Shown: positions 1-9,592, counted from the stretch's first letter. The stretch: DNA of 64,000 nucleotides from Pseudomonas triclosanedens (GCF_026686735.1 NZ_CP113432.1:248001-312000), one strand, 5' to 3'. Program-made: numbers and translations. The notes: generated by a model from the sequence alone, not told the origin.

Positions 1-1
1 G

Positions 2-1003
2 GGCGGTTCGCTGGTGTCCACCAACCGCAATCTCGATCTGGCCATTTCCGGCGGCGGCTTCTTCGTGGTCAAGGGTGGCAATGGCGACGTGCAGTACACC
101 CGCGCCGGCGTCTTCGGCCAGGACAAGAGCAACTTCCTGATCAACGCCACCGGCCAGCGCCTGCAAGGCTATCCGACCGACGCCGCCGGCAACCTGCTGG
201 TGGGCACCGTGTCCGACCTGCAGGTGAAGACCGCCAACCTGCCGGCCAAGGCCACCGACAAGCTGGAGTTCGTCGCCAACCTCGACTCCAACGAGAAGAC
301 CCCGAGCGTCGGCCCGTTCGATCCGCAGAACGTCGCCACCTACAACTCCACCTACACCAGCAAGATCTACGACTCCCAGGGCAAGGAACACACCCTGACC
401 CAGTACTTCGTGCTGACCTCCACCAACAACTGGGATGCCCACTATTACGTCGACGGCAACGCCGTGGGCGCCACCCAGGGCCTGCAGTTCGCGCCGAATG
501 GCTCGCTGGCCTCGCCGATCGCCGCCGTGCCGGTGAACTTCACCCTGCCGGGCGTCGACCCGATGAGCATTTCGCTGGACTACACCGGCACCAGCCAGTA
601 CGGCTCGGACTTCGTGGTCACCACCAACCGCACCACCGGCTATGCCGCCGGCGAGCAGACCGGCATCGCGGTGGAGAACGACGGCAAGGTCTACGTCAAC
701 TACAGCAACGGCCAGCGCATGCTGCAGGGCCAGGTTGCGCTGGCGAACTTCATCAACGTCGGCGGGCTGCAGAACGAGAGCGGCACCGCCTGGAGCGAGA
801 CCTCCGCCTCCGGCACCCCGCTGGTTGGCGTTCCCGGCATCGGCCAGTTCGGCAGTCTCTCGGCGGGCAACCTGGAAGGTTCCAACGTCGACATCACCCA
901 GCAACTGGTGGGCCTGATGGAAGGCCAGCGCAACTACCAGGCCAACACCAAGGTGATGACCACCGACAAGGAACTCACCCAGGTGCTGTTCGCAGCGATC
1001 TGA
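2..1003 (+). CDS. flgE: Flagellar hook protein FlgE, 5' truncated by window
   Basis: This is the C-terminal ~333 residues of the hook protein, the polymer that forms the universal joint outside the outer membrane. The reading frame is open from base 2, so the true start lies before the window. The visible part begins in the conserved N-terminal region of the family (STNRNLDLAISGGGFFVV) and ends with the typical axial-protein C-terminal helix (LEGSNVDITQQLVGLMEGQRNYQANTK). It is followed 12 bp later by flgF, in the usual flgEFGH order. The neighbouring lafK-type regulator and gene order assign it to a secondary (lateral) flagellum rather than the polar one; that assignment is an inference. Confidence 0.95.
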   Translation, partial: GGSLVSTNRNLDLAISGGGFFVVKGGNGDVQYTRAGVFGQDKSNFLINATGQRLQGYPTDAAGNLLVGTVSDLQVKTANLPAKATDKLEFVANLDSNEKTPSVGPFDPQNVATYNSTYTSKIYDSQGKEHTLTQYFVLTSTNNWDAHYYVDGNAVGATQGLQFAPNGSLASPIAAVPVNFTLPGVDPMSISLDYTGTSQYGSDFVVTTNRTTGYAAGEQTGIAVENDGKVYVNYSNGQRMLQGQVALANFINVGGLQNESGTAWSETSASGTPLVGVPGIGQFGSLSAGNLEGSNVDITQQLVGLMEGQRNYQANTKVMTTDKELTQVLFAAI

Positions 1004-1015
1004 TAGGGCGCAAAC

Positions 1016-1744
1016 ATGGACCGACTCGGCTACACCGCGATGACCGCCGCCAGCCGCAGCATGTCTGCGCTGGATGTGCGCGCCAACAACCTGGCCAACG
1101 TGAACACCCCGGGCTTCCGGGCAGACCTGGAGCACGCCACCGCCGTCGACGTAAAGGGCGCGGGCTACGACAGCCGCCACCTGGCGCGCATCGAGAGCAG
1201 CGGCGTGGACATGACGCCTGGCACCCTCATGGCCACCGGGCGCGACCTCGATTTTGCCATCCAGGGTCGTGGGCTGATCGCCGTGGCGAATGGCGGCAGC
1301 GAGGCGTACACGCGCCAGGGCAACCTTGAGATCGATGCCGACCGCCAGTTGATGATCAACGGCCGCGCCGTGCTCGGCGAGGGCGGTCCGATCAACCTGC
1401 CGGAGTACGACGCCATCGCCATCGGCAGCGACGGCACGATTTCCATCATGCCGCGCGGCGACTACCTGATGACCGACGTGGACCGCATCAAGCTGGTCGA
1501 TGCCCCGGCCGCCACGCTGGTGAAGAACGCCCAGGGCCTGCTGGTGAGCAAGGATGGGCAGAACGTCGCTGCCAGCGAAGACGTGCGCCTGGTCTCCGGG
1601 CACCTGGAGGCGAGCAACGTTTCGGCCATCGACCAACTGGTGGGCACCATGAGCCTGAATCGCCGGTTCGAGACCCAGGTGAAGATGATGAAAGCCGCCT
1701 CGGACCTGGCCGAAGCGGGCGACCGATTGATTCGCGGCGGCTGA
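1016..1744 (+). CDS. flgF: Flagellar proximal rod protein FlgF
   Basis: A 242-residue rod protein that assembles between the MS ring and the distal rod in the periplasm. It has the N-terminal axial motif (ALDVRANNLANVNTPGF, around residues 19-35) and the matching C-terminal helix (LEASNVSAIDQLVGTMSLNRRFE), which pair as a coiled coil in all rod, hook and hook-associated proteins. The length is normal for FlgF. It sits between flgE and flgG in one + strand operon. The ATG at 1016 lacks a strong Shine-Dalgarno but is 12 bp after the flgE stop, consistent with coupled translation. Confidence 0.95.
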   Translation: MDRLGYTAMTAASRSMSALDVRANNLANVNTPGFRADLEHATAVDVKGAGYDSRHLARIESSGVDMTPGTLMATGRDLDFAIQGRGLIAVANGGSEAYTRQGNLEIDADRQLMINGRAVLGEGGPINLPEYDAIAIGSDGTISIMPRGDYLMTDVDRIKLVDAPAATLVKNAQGLLVSKDGQNVAASEDVRLVSGHLEASNVSAIDQLVGTMSLNRRFETQVKMMKAASDLAEAGDRLIRGG

Positions 1745-1769
1745 TCCGCGCGCATAGCAGGAGCGAGAG

Positions 1770-2555
1770 ATGAGTTCGGCACTTTGGGTCAGCAAGACCG
1801 GCCTGGCGGCGCAAGACACCGCCATGTCGACCGTGGCCAACAACCTGGCCAACGTCAACACCGTCGGCTTCAAGAGCGACCGCGCGGTCTTCGAGGACCT
1901 CTTCTACCAGGTCGAACTGCAGCCTGGAGCACAGGCCGATCAGGTCAACACCGTGCCGTCGGGCATTCAGCTCGGCAGCGGCGTGCGTGTCGTCGGCACG
2001 CAGAAAGTGTTCACCGAAGGCAGCATGCAGACCACCGGCCAGCCGATGGACCTTGCCATCATCGGCGCCGGCTTCTTCCAGGTGGAAGCGCCCAACGGCG
2101 ACACCTACTACACCGAGAACGGCCAACTGCAACTGAACAACGAAGGCATCGTGGTCAACGCCCAGGGCCTGCCGTTGACGCCGAACATCGAAGTGCCGGC
2201 CGGCGCCAGCCGCTTCACCGTGGGCAGCGACGGCATCGTCACCGCCATCCTCCCGGGCGAGACCCTGCCGACCGAGCTGGGCCAGATCACCCTGGTCAGC
2301 TTCACCAACCCGGCTGGCCTGGAAGCCCTCGGCGGCAACCTCTACAAGGAGACCGCCGCCAGCGGCGAGCCACAGGAAGGCACACCCGGCGAAGAGGGTC
2401 TGGGTACGCTCAAGCAGGGCGTACTGGAAGGCTCCAACGTGCAGGTGGTGGAAGCGATGGTCAACATGATCGCCATCCAGCGCGCCTACGAGGCCAATGC
2501 CAAGGTACTCGATGCTGCGTCGGGCATGCAGCAGTTCCTCAACCAGACGGTCTGA
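1770..2555 (+). CDS. flgG: Flagellar distal rod protein FlgG
   Basis: A 261-residue distal rod protein. The N-terminal axial motif (MSTVANNLANVNTVGFKSDR, residues 15-34) and C-terminal helix (LEGSNVQVVEAMVNMIAIQRAYE) are both intact and the length is standard. A purine-rich site (GGAGCGAGAG) lies just upstream of the ATG. The stop codon at 2553-2555 overlaps the ATG of flgH (TGATG), so the two genes are probably translationally coupled. It is part of the flgE-L operon. Confidence 0.96.
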   Translation: MSSALWVSKTGLAAQDTAMSTVANNLANVNTVGFKSDRAVFEDLFYQVELQPGAQADQVNTVPSGIQLGSGVRVVGTQKVFTEGSMQTTGQPMDLAIIGAGFFQVEAPNGDTYYTENGQLQLNNEGIVVNAQGLPLTPNIEVPAGASRFTVGSDGIVTAILPGETLPTELGQITLVSFTNPAGLEALGGNLYKETAASGEPQEGTPGEEGLGTLKQGVLEGSNVQVVEAMVNMIAIQRAYEANAKVLDAASGMQQFLNQTV

Positions 2556-3223
2556 TGCGCATGATCCGAGCCGCCCTGCCGCTGGCCCTGGCGCTGCTTG
2601 CCGGCTGCCAGAGCTTCAACGAGATGCTGCCGGACGAGGATTCCTCGGCCTACCAGCCACCGGAGCTGGACTACAGCATGCCGCCCACCACCAGCGGCGG
2701 CCTGTTCCGCTCCGGCTACTCCGGCTCGCTGCTGCGCGACAAGCGCGCCATCGGCGTGGGCGACATTGTCACCGTGGTGCTCAACGAATCGACCCAGTCG
2801 AGCAAGAGCGCCGGCACCAGCTTCGGCAAGAAATCCAGCCTGGACGTGCCCACCCCGACCATCCTGACCAAGGAATACGGCGGGCTTGAGAGTTCGGCCA
2901 CGGCCAACCGCGACTTCAATGGCTCGGCGAAAAGTTCGCAGCAGAACACCCTCTCCGGCTCCATCGCGGTGACGGTGCACAAGGTGTTGCCCGGCGGCGT
3001 GCTGATGGTGAAGGGCGAAAAGTCGCTGCGCCTGAACCAGGGCGACGAGTTCATCCGCCTCACAGGCCTGGTGCGCCTCGACGACATCAACCGCGCCAAC
3101 CAGGTGTCCTCGCAGAACGTCGCCAACGCGAAGATTTCCTACGCCGGGCGCGGTGTGCTCAACGACAGCAACTCCGCCGGCTGGCTGACGCGCTTCTTCA
3201 CCCATCCGCTGTTCCCGATGTAA
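2555..3223 (+). CDS. flgH: Flagellar L-ring lipoprotein FlgH
   Basis: A 222-residue outer-membrane L-ring protein. It has a lipoprotein signal peptide: a short basic start, a leucine/alanine core and a lipobox LLAGC with the acylated cysteine at residue 18. The mature part carries the FlgH core (VGDIVTVVLNEST, then later NQVSSQNVANAKI). The start ATG at 2555 overlaps the flgG stop; the same frame is open further upstream inside flgG, but the signal peptide fixes the start here. With FlgI it forms the LP-ring bushing around the rod. Confidence 0.95.
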   Translation: MRMIRAALPLALALLAGCQSFNEMLPDEDSSAYQPPELDYSMPPTTSGGLFRSGYSGSLLRDKRAIGVGDIVTVVLNESTQSSKSAGTSFGKKSSLDVPTPTILTKEYGGLESSATANRDFNGSAKSSQQNTLSGSIAVTVHKVLPGGVLMVKGEKSLRLNQGDEFIRLTGLVRLDDINRANQVSSQNVANAKISYAGRGVLNDSNSAGWLTRFFTHPLFPM

Positions 3224-3238
3224 GCAGGCGAGCACTCC

Positions 3239-4342
3239 ATGCGTAGAACCCTTTCCCGCCTGCTGGCGACCCTCTGTCTGCTATGGCAGGCCGAAGCGCT
3301 GGCCATTCCGCTGCTCGACCTCGTCGACATCGAAGGCGTGCGCGAGAACCAGTTGATCGGCTATGGCCTGGTGGTTGGCCTGGACGGCACCGGCGACAAG
3401 AACCAGGTGAAGTTCACCAACCAGTCGGTGGCCAACATGCTCAAGCAGTTCGGCGTCAACCTGCCGCCGAACGTCGACCCGAAGCTGAAGAACGTCGCCG
3501 CCGTGAGCGTCACTGCCAGCGTGCCGCCCTCGTACAGTGCCGGACAGACGGTGGACGTCACCGTGTCGTCGCTGGGCGATGCCAAGAGCCTGCGCGGTGG
3601 CCTGTTGCTGATGACCCCGCTGCAGGGCGTGGACGGCGAGGTCTATGCGCTGGCCCAGGGCAATCTGGTGGTCGGCGGCCTGCATGCCCAGGGGCAGAGT
3701 GGCTCCAGCGTGTCGATCAACAGCGCCAACAGCGGCCTGATTCCCAATGGCGCGACCATCGAGCGGATGATCCCCAGCGACTTCGCCCAGCGCCCGGACG
3801 TGATGCTCAACGTGCGCAAACCGAGCTTCCAGACCGCCACCCAGGTGATGAACGCGGTGAACCAGCGCTTCGGCTCCGGCACCGCCACCGCGCTGGACGG
3901 CACCAAGGTGTCCGTGCGTGCGCCGGTCAGCCTGGCCCAGCGCACCAGCTTCATGGCCATGCTTGAAGGCATGGAAGTGCAGGAAGGCCGCACGCGGCCC
4001 AAGGTGGTGTTCAACAGCCGCACAGGCACCGTCGTGGTCGGCCAGGGCGTGCGCGTGAAGGCCGCCGCCGTGGCCCACGGCACCCTCACCGTGACCATCA
4101 GCGAGAACCCGCAGGTCAGTCAGCCGGGGCCGTTCTCCAATGGCACCACGGCCGTCACCCCGCAGTCGGACGTCTCCGTCAGCCAGGACAAGAAGCCGAT
4201 GTTCAAGTGGCCCGAAGGCACCAGCCTGGAAAGCATCATCAACACGGTGAACAGTCTGGGCGCGACGCCGGACGATGTGATGAGCATCCTCCAGGCGCTG
4301 GAGCAGGCTGGCGCGCTGAATGCCGAACTGGTGGTGATCTAG
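3239..4342 (+). CDS. flgI: Flagellar P-ring protein FlgI
   Basis: A 367-residue periplasmic P-ring subunit. A Sec signal peptide of about 22 residues ends near AEALA. Downstream are the family hallmarks: [44 protein letters not shown] and a C-terminal region ending [22 protein letters not shown]. Full length. It lies 15 bp after flgH and 3 bp before flgJ in the same operon. Confidence 0.97.
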   Translation: MRRTLSRLLATLCLLWQAEALAIPLLDLVDIEGVRENQLIGYGLVVGLDGTGDKNQVKFTNQSVANMLKQFGVNLPPNVDPKLKNVAAVSVTASVPPSYSAGQTVDVTVSSLGDAKSLRGGLLLMTPLQGVDGEVYALAQGNLVVGGLHAQGQSGSSVSINSANSGLIPNGATIERMIPSDFAQRPDVMLNVRKPSFQTATQVMNAVNQRFGSGTATALDGTKVSVRAPVSLAQRTSFMAMLEGMEVQEGRTRPKVVFNSRTGTVVVGQGVRVKAAAVAHGTLTVTISENPQVSQPGPFSNGTTAVTPQSDVSVSQDKKPMFKWPEGTSLESIINTVNSLGATPDDVMSILQALEQAGALNAELVVI

Positions 4343-4345
4343 AGC

Positions 4346-5386
4346 ATGAGCATCACTTCACTCAACCGCCCCATCGTTCCCACCGGCCAGCCTGGGGAGT
4401 CCCCCGAGGCGATCCGCCGCGAACAGTTGCAGGCTGCCTCCGAGCAGTTCGAGGCGATGTTCCTGCAACAGATCCTCAAGCAGATGCGCAAGGCCGGTGA
4501 TGTGCTCTCCGCCGGCAGCCCGATGCGCAGCCGCGACCTCGACACCATGCGCGACTTCTACGACGAGTCGCTGGCCGAGCATCTGGCCTCGCGCAAGCAG
4601 ACCGGTATCGCCGACCTGTTGGTGCGCCAGCTCTCCGGCGAAAGCGGCAACGCCGCAGGTGCCACCGCGCTGGCCGATGGCGGCGAGGCATTGCGGCGGC
4701 CCTCGGTGTCCGCGCGCAACCCATTGGTGGATACCTGGCAGCGCGGCGTCGAGCGCCTCTCCAGTGCCTGGGAAAGCGGCAGCGCGGCCTTCAAGGCGCT
4801 GGTCGACAGCGTGATCGGCCAGGAATCCGGCGGCAACGCGCTGGCCGTGTCGCCCAAGGGCGCGCGCGGTCTGATGCAATTGATGCCCGACACCGCGCGG
4901 GAGGTCGCCGCCGAGCTGGGCCTGCCCTATGACGAAGCGCGCCTGACCAGCGACCCGGCCTACAACAAGGCGCTGGGCAGCGCCTACCTGGGCAAGATGC
5001 TCGACCGCTACGACGGCGAGCACGTCCTCGCCCTGGCTGCGTACAACGCCGGGCCGGGCAAGGTGGACGAGTGGCTCAGGGACAACGGTGACCCGCGCAA
5101 CGGCAAGGTCGGCATGGCCGACTGGGTGCGCAGCATCCCCTACGGCGAAACCCGCGACTACACCCTCGGCGTGCTGCGCCGCCTCAAGGAAAACCCGGCA
5201 CCGGCGCGTCTGCCAGGCAGCGGGCTGTCGCCGGAGTCCGGCCTCAAGCACGCGCCGCAGGAGGGATTTAAGCGATACGCCGATTCCGTCGCCTATCAGG
5301 GGAAACAGCCTGAAGTGATCGCCCGGCCGCAGTCGGCGGCGTTTGCCCAGCCGATCCGGATCGAATCGAAGGAGAGTGCGTCTTGA
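4346..5386 (+). CDS. flgJ: FlgJ rod-cap protein fused to a lytic transglycosylase (SLT) domain
   Basis: A 346-residue two-domain protein. Residues about 20-85 are the rod-binding domain (EQFEAMFLQQILKQMRKAGD, then a DFYDESLA region), which caps the growing rod. Residues about 145-260 are a family-1 lytic transglycosylase (SLT) domain with the catalytic Glu in IGQESGGN (E160), then KGARGLMQLMP, and ALAAYNAGPGKV. This differs from the enterobacterial FlgJ, whose C-terminal domain is a GH73 glucosaminidase; SLT-type FlgJ is known from some polar and lateral systems. It opens the peptidoglycan for rod passage. The gene is followed by a TTG-started flgK. Confidence 0.92.
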   Translation: MSITSLNRPIVPTGQPGESPEAIRREQLQAASEQFEAMFLQQILKQMRKAGDVLSAGSPMRSRDLDTMRDFYDESLAEHLASRKQTGIADLLVRQLSGESGNAAGATALADGGEALRRPSVSARNPLVDTWQRGVERLSSAWESGSAAFKALVDSVIGQESGGNALAVSPKGARGLMQLMPDTAREVAAELGLPYDEARLTSDPAYNKALGSAYLGKMLDRYDGEHVLALAAYNAGPGKVDEWLRDNGDPRNGKVGMADWVRSIPYGETRDYTLGVLRRLKENPAPARLPGSGLSPESGLKHAPQEGFKRYADSVAYQGKQPEVIARPQSAAFAQPIRIESKESAS

Positions 5387-6750
5387 GTATGTTGAGCCAG
5401 ATCGGCTACAGCGGCCTGCGTGCGGCGCAGATCGCCCTGGCCACGTCCGGGCAGAACGTCGCCAACGCCAACACCCCCGGCTTCAGCCGCCTGAGCCCGG
5501 TGCTCGCGTCGCTGGCCGGCGAAGGCGGCCTGAACGTCGGCGGCGGGGTGATGGTCACCAGCATCCGCCGTATGGCCAACGACTTCCAGAATCAGCAACT
5601 GTGGCGCGCCACCACCGAGCAGAGCTATTACGACAGCGGCCAGCAGTACCTTTCCGCACTGGAAGGACTGATGGGTGGCGAAGGGTCGAGCATCAGCATC
5701 GGCCTCGACAACTTCTTCGCCGCGATCAGCGAGGCCACCGCCACGCCGGGTTCCATCGCCCTGCGCCAGCAGATCATCAACGAGACCAAGAACCTCGCCC
5801 AGCGCTTCAACGGCCTGTCCGGCAATATCGACAGCCAACTGCGCGCCCTGCAGGAGCAGCGTGGTGCGATGGTCGGCGAAATCAACGGGCTCACCGCCAA
5901 CCTCGCCGCGCTGAACAAGCAGATCGTCGAAGTCGGCTCCGCTGGCGGCGACACCACCGCCCTGCGCGACCACCGTGAAAGCCTGGTACAGGACCTCTCG
6001 AAGTACGCCTCGATCCGCGTCAACGAGGTGGCCGACGGTTCGCTCACGGTGTCCCTGGCCAACGGCCAGCCGCTGGTGGCCGGCAACTCCGCGGGCCAAC
6101 TGGCGATCAGCCGCACCGCCAGCGGCGAGCAGGAAATCGCCCTGACCTTCGCCGGCACCAGCTTCCCGCTGGCCCAGGACGGCATGGGGGGCTCCCTCGG
6201 TGCGCTGTACGACACCGAGTACGACGCCCTGCGCCCGAACCAGACCGCGCTGCACGAGATGGCCGGACAGTTCGCGCAGATGGTCAACGACACCCTGGCC
6301 AACGGCTTCGACCTCAATTCAAGCGCCGGCCAGCCCCTGCTCAACTACAACGCCGGCAGCACCACGGCGATGCTCAGCCTCAATCCGCTCAAGCCCGAAG
6401 ACCTCGCGCTGTCGGACACCGCGGGCGAGTCGGGCAACAACAAGAACCTGCTGGCGCTGCTCGACCTCAAGGGCCAGAGCATCACCGTCGGCGGCAGCCA
6501 GGTAACGCTCAACGACGCTTTCGCCGGGCTGCTCGGCAAGGTCGCCAGCGCCAGCCGGCAGAACCAGGCCGACCAGAAGACCGCCACCACCGTCGCTGCC
6601 CAGGCCCAGGCCCAGCGCGACAGTGTCAGCGCCGTCAGCCTCGATGAAGAAGCGGTCAACCTGATCACCTACCAGCAGGCCTACCAGGCCAACATGAAAG
6701 TCATCAGCACGGCCAAGGAGTTGTTCGACTCCATGCTGGCGGCCTTCTGA
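5383..6750 (+). CDS. flgK: Hook-filament junction protein FlgK (HAP1), TTG start
   Basis: A 455-residue hook-associated protein 1. The N-terminal axial motif is present (SGLRAAQIALATSGQNVANANTPGFSR), and the C-terminus carries VNLITYQQAYQANMKVISTAKELFDSML. The strong Shine-Dalgarno AAGGAG at 5369-5374 is 8 bases from a TTG at 5383 and 14 bases from the ATG at 5389. TTG is therefore the better-placed start, overlapping the flgJ stop as TTGA. The length is shorter than polar FlgK proteins (often above 540 residues) and fits the lateral type. Confidence 0.94.
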   Translation: MSMLSQIGYSGLRAAQIALATSGQNVANANTPGFSRLSPVLASLAGEGGLNVGGGVMVTSIRRMANDFQNQQLWRATTEQSYYDSGQQYLSALEGLMGGEGSSISIGLDNFFAAISEATATPGSIALRQQIINETKNLAQRFNGLSGNIDSQLRALQEQRGAMVGEINGLTANLAALNKQIVEVGSAGGDTTALRDHRESLVQDLSKYASIRVNEVADGSLTVSLANGQPLVAGNSAGQLAISRTASGEQEIALTFAGTSFPLAQDGMGGSLGALYDTEYDALRPNQTALHEMAGQFAQMVNDTLANGFDLNSSAGQPLLNYNAGSTTAMLSLNPLKPEDLALSDTAGESGNNKNLLALLDLKGQSITVGGSQVTLNDAFAGLLGKVASASRQNQADQKTATTVAAQAQAQRDSVSAVSLDEEAVNLITYQQAYQANMKVISTAKELFDSMLAAF

Positions 6751-6781
6751 TCTCTGCGCGGAACATAGGGAACGCAACACC

Positions 6782-7696
6782 ATGAGGATCACCAACGCAC
6801 AGATCACCGCGCTGATGAGCGGCTCGATGAGCAACAACTCGGCAGCCCTCGGCAAGCTGATGCAGCAGATGTCCACCGGCAAGCGCATCCTGCAGCCCTC
6901 CGACGACCCCATCGCCAGCGTGCGCATGCTGCGTATCCAGCGCGAGGAAGCGAGCCTGGCGCAGTACCGCACCAACATCAGCAACGTGTCCGGCAACCTG
7001 TCGACCCAGGAAGCCAACCTGCAGGCCACCTCCGACGCCATGCTCAACGTGCGCGACCTGCTGCTGTGGGCGGCCAACGGCTCGAACGCCGGCAGGGACC
7101 TCAACGCGATGGCCGGCGAGCTGGAGAACATCGAGAAAACTATCGTCAGCTTCGTCAACGTGCGTGACGAGGAAGGGCGCTACCTGTTCTCCGGCACCCT
7201 CAGCGACATTCCGGCGGTGACCTACGAGCCGCTGACCGACAGCTACGTCTCAACTGGCAACGACAAGTCGCGTCAGGCCGCCGTGGCCAACGGCGTGCAG
7301 GTCGAAGAGAACGTCACCGCGGTCGGCGTGTTCGGCGCCGGCATGGACTTCCTCAACCAGTTGCACGGCGTCGTGAAGATGCTCAAGGATCCGGCACTGG
7401 ACACCACCAATCCGGCGCTCGGCGCCAGCATCACCGCGACCATCGAGAGCCTCGACCGCGCCAGTGACGGCGTTCTCGGCGCCATCACCGAACTCGGCGG
7501 CCGGCAGAACACCCTCACCATGCTGCATTCGAGCAACGAAGAAGTGTCGCTGGTGAACCAGAAGATCAACGGCGAGCTGTCGCAACTGGACTACGCCACC
7601 GCGAGCATCGACCTGAACACCTACCAGCTCTCGCTGCAGGCCACGCAGAAGACCTATCTGAAGCTCAACGATCTGTCGCTGTTCAGTCGCCTGTAA
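6782..7696 (+). CDS. flgL: Hook-filament junction protein FlgL (HAP3)
   Basis: A 304-residue hook-associated protein 3 with flagellin-type N- and C-terminal helices. The N-terminus (MRITNAQI, SMSNNSAALGKLMQQMSTGKRI, PSDDPIASVRMLRIQRE) is canonical and the C-terminus ends SLQATQKTYLKLNDLSLFSRL. It is the last gene of the flgE-L run. An inverted repeat (7703-7774) lies directly downstream, followed by the flagellin-like gene. Confidence 0.95.
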   Translation: MRITNAQITALMSGSMSNNSAALGKLMQQMSTGKRILQPSDDPIASVRMLRIQREEASLAQYRTNISNVSGNLSTQEANLQATSDAMLNVRDLLLWAANGSNAGRDLNAMAGELENIEKTIVSFVNVRDEEGRYLFSGTLSDIPAVTYEPLTDSYVSTGNDKSRQAAVANGVQVEENVTAVGVFGAGMDFLNQLHGVVKMLKDPALDTTNPALGASITATIESLDRASDGVLGAITELGGRQNTLTMLHSSNEEVSLVNQKINGELSQLDYATASIDLNTYQLSLQATQKTYLKLNDLSLFSRL

Positions 7697-7702
7697 GTTT
7701 TC

Positions 7703-7774
7703 GTAGGAGCGGCCCGGCCTCGCCGACTGGAGGTCTGGACGCTGAAAGACGGTATCCTGGCCGGCCACTCCTAC
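7703..7774. repeat. Inverted repeat with REP-like ends downstream of flgL
   Basis: The outer 12 bases GTAGGAGCGGCC (7703-7714) and GGCCACTCCTAC (7763-7774) are complementary at 11 of 12 positions and enclose about 48 bases. GTAGGAGCG is a common opening of Pseudomonas repetitive extragenic palindromes. It could act as a weak terminator or mRNA stabiliser after flgL. No T-run follows it. Confidence 0.55.
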
Positions 7775-7835
7775 CTTTTATTCCACGCTCCCCGTGCCTT
7801 GGTCGGGGCAGCGTTTGCCCGGTGCAGAGGTCGCC

Positions 7836-8882
7836 ATGAAGGTCATCAAGCAACTGCCGGCGGCCGCCGTCTTCGATCCCCGCGAGCGCCGCGACGTCAT
7901 CCTGCCCGCCGCCGGCGAGCGGCAGGGCGAGCTGCGCAAACGTGAAGAGAAGGGCGAAAGCGCCGCCCAGATGGCGCGCGGCGCGCAGAAGAGCGGCAGC
8001 TTCAACCTGCAACTCAACCAGCAGCTCTCCTCGATACAGTCGGCGGACAGCTACCTGAGCGACCTGCAGGATCGCCTCGGCGGCCTCAAGCTCAACCTCA
8101 GCCGCGAACTCAGTGCCCCGCAATCCCAGGACCGCGAAGGTGTACGCCAGGCCACCCGCCAGGTGAACGAGCTGCTTGAGCAGCGGGCCGAACGCTCGGG
8201 CAACAGCCTCGACGCCAACTTCCGCCTGCGTCTGAACGAGCCGGTGCGCAGTCGCTTCAGCCTGGAGGGCCTGGAGTCGGTCGAAGCCATCCAGCGCTCG
8301 GGTAAGGAAACCCTGCTGTTCAGCGCCGGGCGCCATCTTGCCGAACCGGCGGCGGTGGTGCTCGACGAAAGCATGAGCACCGAGCAGGTGCTGCGGCGCT
8401 TCAACGCCACTCTGGGCCAGGCCGGCATCCGAGCCGAACTGGATAGCGACGGCGCACTGAAATTCTCGGCGCCAGAAGCCGACTGGCAACTGCTCAAGGG
8501 CCAGTTGGCCGTGCAGGGCGAGGGCAAACTGTTCGCCGCCGGCAAGAACACCCGGCTCAAGAGCCAGGAAGACGGCCTGCTGGCCTTCCCCACCGAGATC
8601 AAGAGCGATGCCTTCCGCGAACAGCGTCATTTGCTCGACTCGGTGGTTTCGGCGCTGGACCGCATCGGCGGCCTGCGCGACCAGCTACGCCATCGTCAGG
8701 ACGACATCCGCGACTTCCTGGACCGCCACGCCAGCGAGGACGAGCGCGAATGGGCGCACGGCTTCGCGGCTTCGATGCTCGGGCGCATGGAACGAAGCGC
8801 GACCAACTACAGCACCGCGGCGCAGACCGTAGTGGCGCAGGCGAACCTGAGCCGCTTTGCGGTGGTGAGTTTGTTGGCCTGA
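7836..8882 (+). CDS. Flagellin-domain protein next to flgL (LafW-like hook-associated candidate)
   Basis: A 348-residue protein. The ATG at 7836 is preceded by GCAGAGG with about 5 bases spacing, which is better than the upstream GTG at 7794. The C-terminal ~80 residues resemble a flagellin C-terminal domain: SALDRIGGLRDQL, then a helix ending TVVAQANLSRFAVVSLLA, compare the flagellin ending VLAQANQxPQxVLSLL. The N-terminal part (residues about 50-120) is helical with NLQLNQQLSSIQSADSYL. In lateral (Flag-2) loci a gene called lafW, for a hook-associated protein, follows flgL, and this gene occupies that position. Homology to LafW itself is inferred from position and the flagellin-like C-terminus, not from an alignment. 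It could also be a minor flagellin or junction protein. Confidence 0.6.
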   Translation: MKVIKQLPAAAVFDPRERRDVILPAAGERQGELRKREEKGESAAQMARGAQKSGSFNLQLNQQLSSIQSADSYLSDLQDRLGGLKLNLSRELSAPQSQDREGVRQATRQVNELLEQRAERSGNSLDANFRLRLNEPVRSRFSLEGLESVEAIQRSGKETLLFSAGRHLAEPAAVVLDESMSTEQVLRRFNATLGQAGIRAELDSDGALKFSAPEADWQLLKGQLAVQGEGKLFAAGKNTRLKSQEDGLLAFPTEIKSDAFREQRHLLDSVVSALDRIGGLRDQLRHRQDDIRDFLDRHASEDEREWAHGFAASMLGRMERSATNYSTAAQTVVAQANLSRFAVVSLLA

Positions 8883-9151
8883 GTGGTTGGGCCAAGCGCG
8901 GCGATCGCCAGCGAGAGCCGCACCCGACACCCGGCATGAAGCAACCAGGGTTCCCGGCGCGCGCAGAGTCCCGTCGGGATGCCGGACGGGGGAGGTCTTC
9001 GCGAAGCGAAGAGGCGGATGCCGGGACTGGTCCTTCTGGTTCCACCTGGGGCCCAAAAGGGGCTCGCCCGAGGGGGCGAAACAACGTCGCTCCGCCACAC
9101 ATCGAAGCAGCGCAGAAACACCAGCCAAGCCACGAATGCGGCAGATGCGGC

Positions 9152-9592
9152 TCAGTACCCCTGCTGCGAGTAGACCGCCTGCTCCCGCACGTCGCCCATC
9201 AGTTGGCTGAGAATGTCATGGTGCATCGCCAGCAGCTTGCCGTTGCGCTCGTTGAGGCGCTTGCACTGGGCGGTGAGCTGGCCGAGTTGCAGCCACTCCT
9301 GCTGCAGTTCTTCGCGTCGCGGGGGCGGGTAGTTGGAGAGCAGCGTGCGCATGCCCTCGGCGTCCTGCTGCAGGCCGAAGGCGCGCAGGACCTTGCTGCG
9401 GCGCTGGGCACGCAGGGTGACGGCTTCGAGCAGCGCCTGGATCTCCGGGTTGAGCCGGTCGATCTGGGCGCTGTCGCGTGCCAGCAGGTGCCGGTACAGC
9501 TCCTGTAGACGGTCGCGCAGGCCCAGGCAGTCGCGGGCATCCTGCTGGATGTCCTGGTCGACTACCTGCAAGAGCCGCGCGCGCTGGGTCAC
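9152..9592 (-). CDS. flgN: Flagellar secretion chaperone FlgN, GTG start
   Basis: A 146-residue, almost wholly helical protein of the FlgN family, the cytoplasmic chaperone that delivers FlgK and FlgL to the export gate. Visible features are the N-terminal helix (VVDQDIQQDARDCLGLRDRLQELYRHLLARDS), a central LLEAVTLRAQRRSKVL and a C-terminus ending QAVYSQQGY. The frame is open far upstream, but the GTG at 9592-9590 overlaps the flgM stop (GTGA) and gives a normal FlgN length. It forms a pair with flgM, convergent with the flagellin-like gene. Confidence 0.82.
   Translation of the reverse strand: MTQRARLLQVVDQDIQQDARDCLGLRDRLQELYRHLLARDSAQIDRLNPEIQALLEAVTLRAQRRSKVLRAFGLQQDAEGMRTLLSNYPPPRREELQQEWLQLGQLTAQCKRLNERNGKLLAMHHDILSQLMGDVREQAVYSQQGY

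Noticed and set aside
8883..9151. Open frames between the flagellin-like gene and flgN
   Set aside because: About 270 bp of very GC-rich sequence with frames open on both strands because of composition; no motif or start signal supports a gene.
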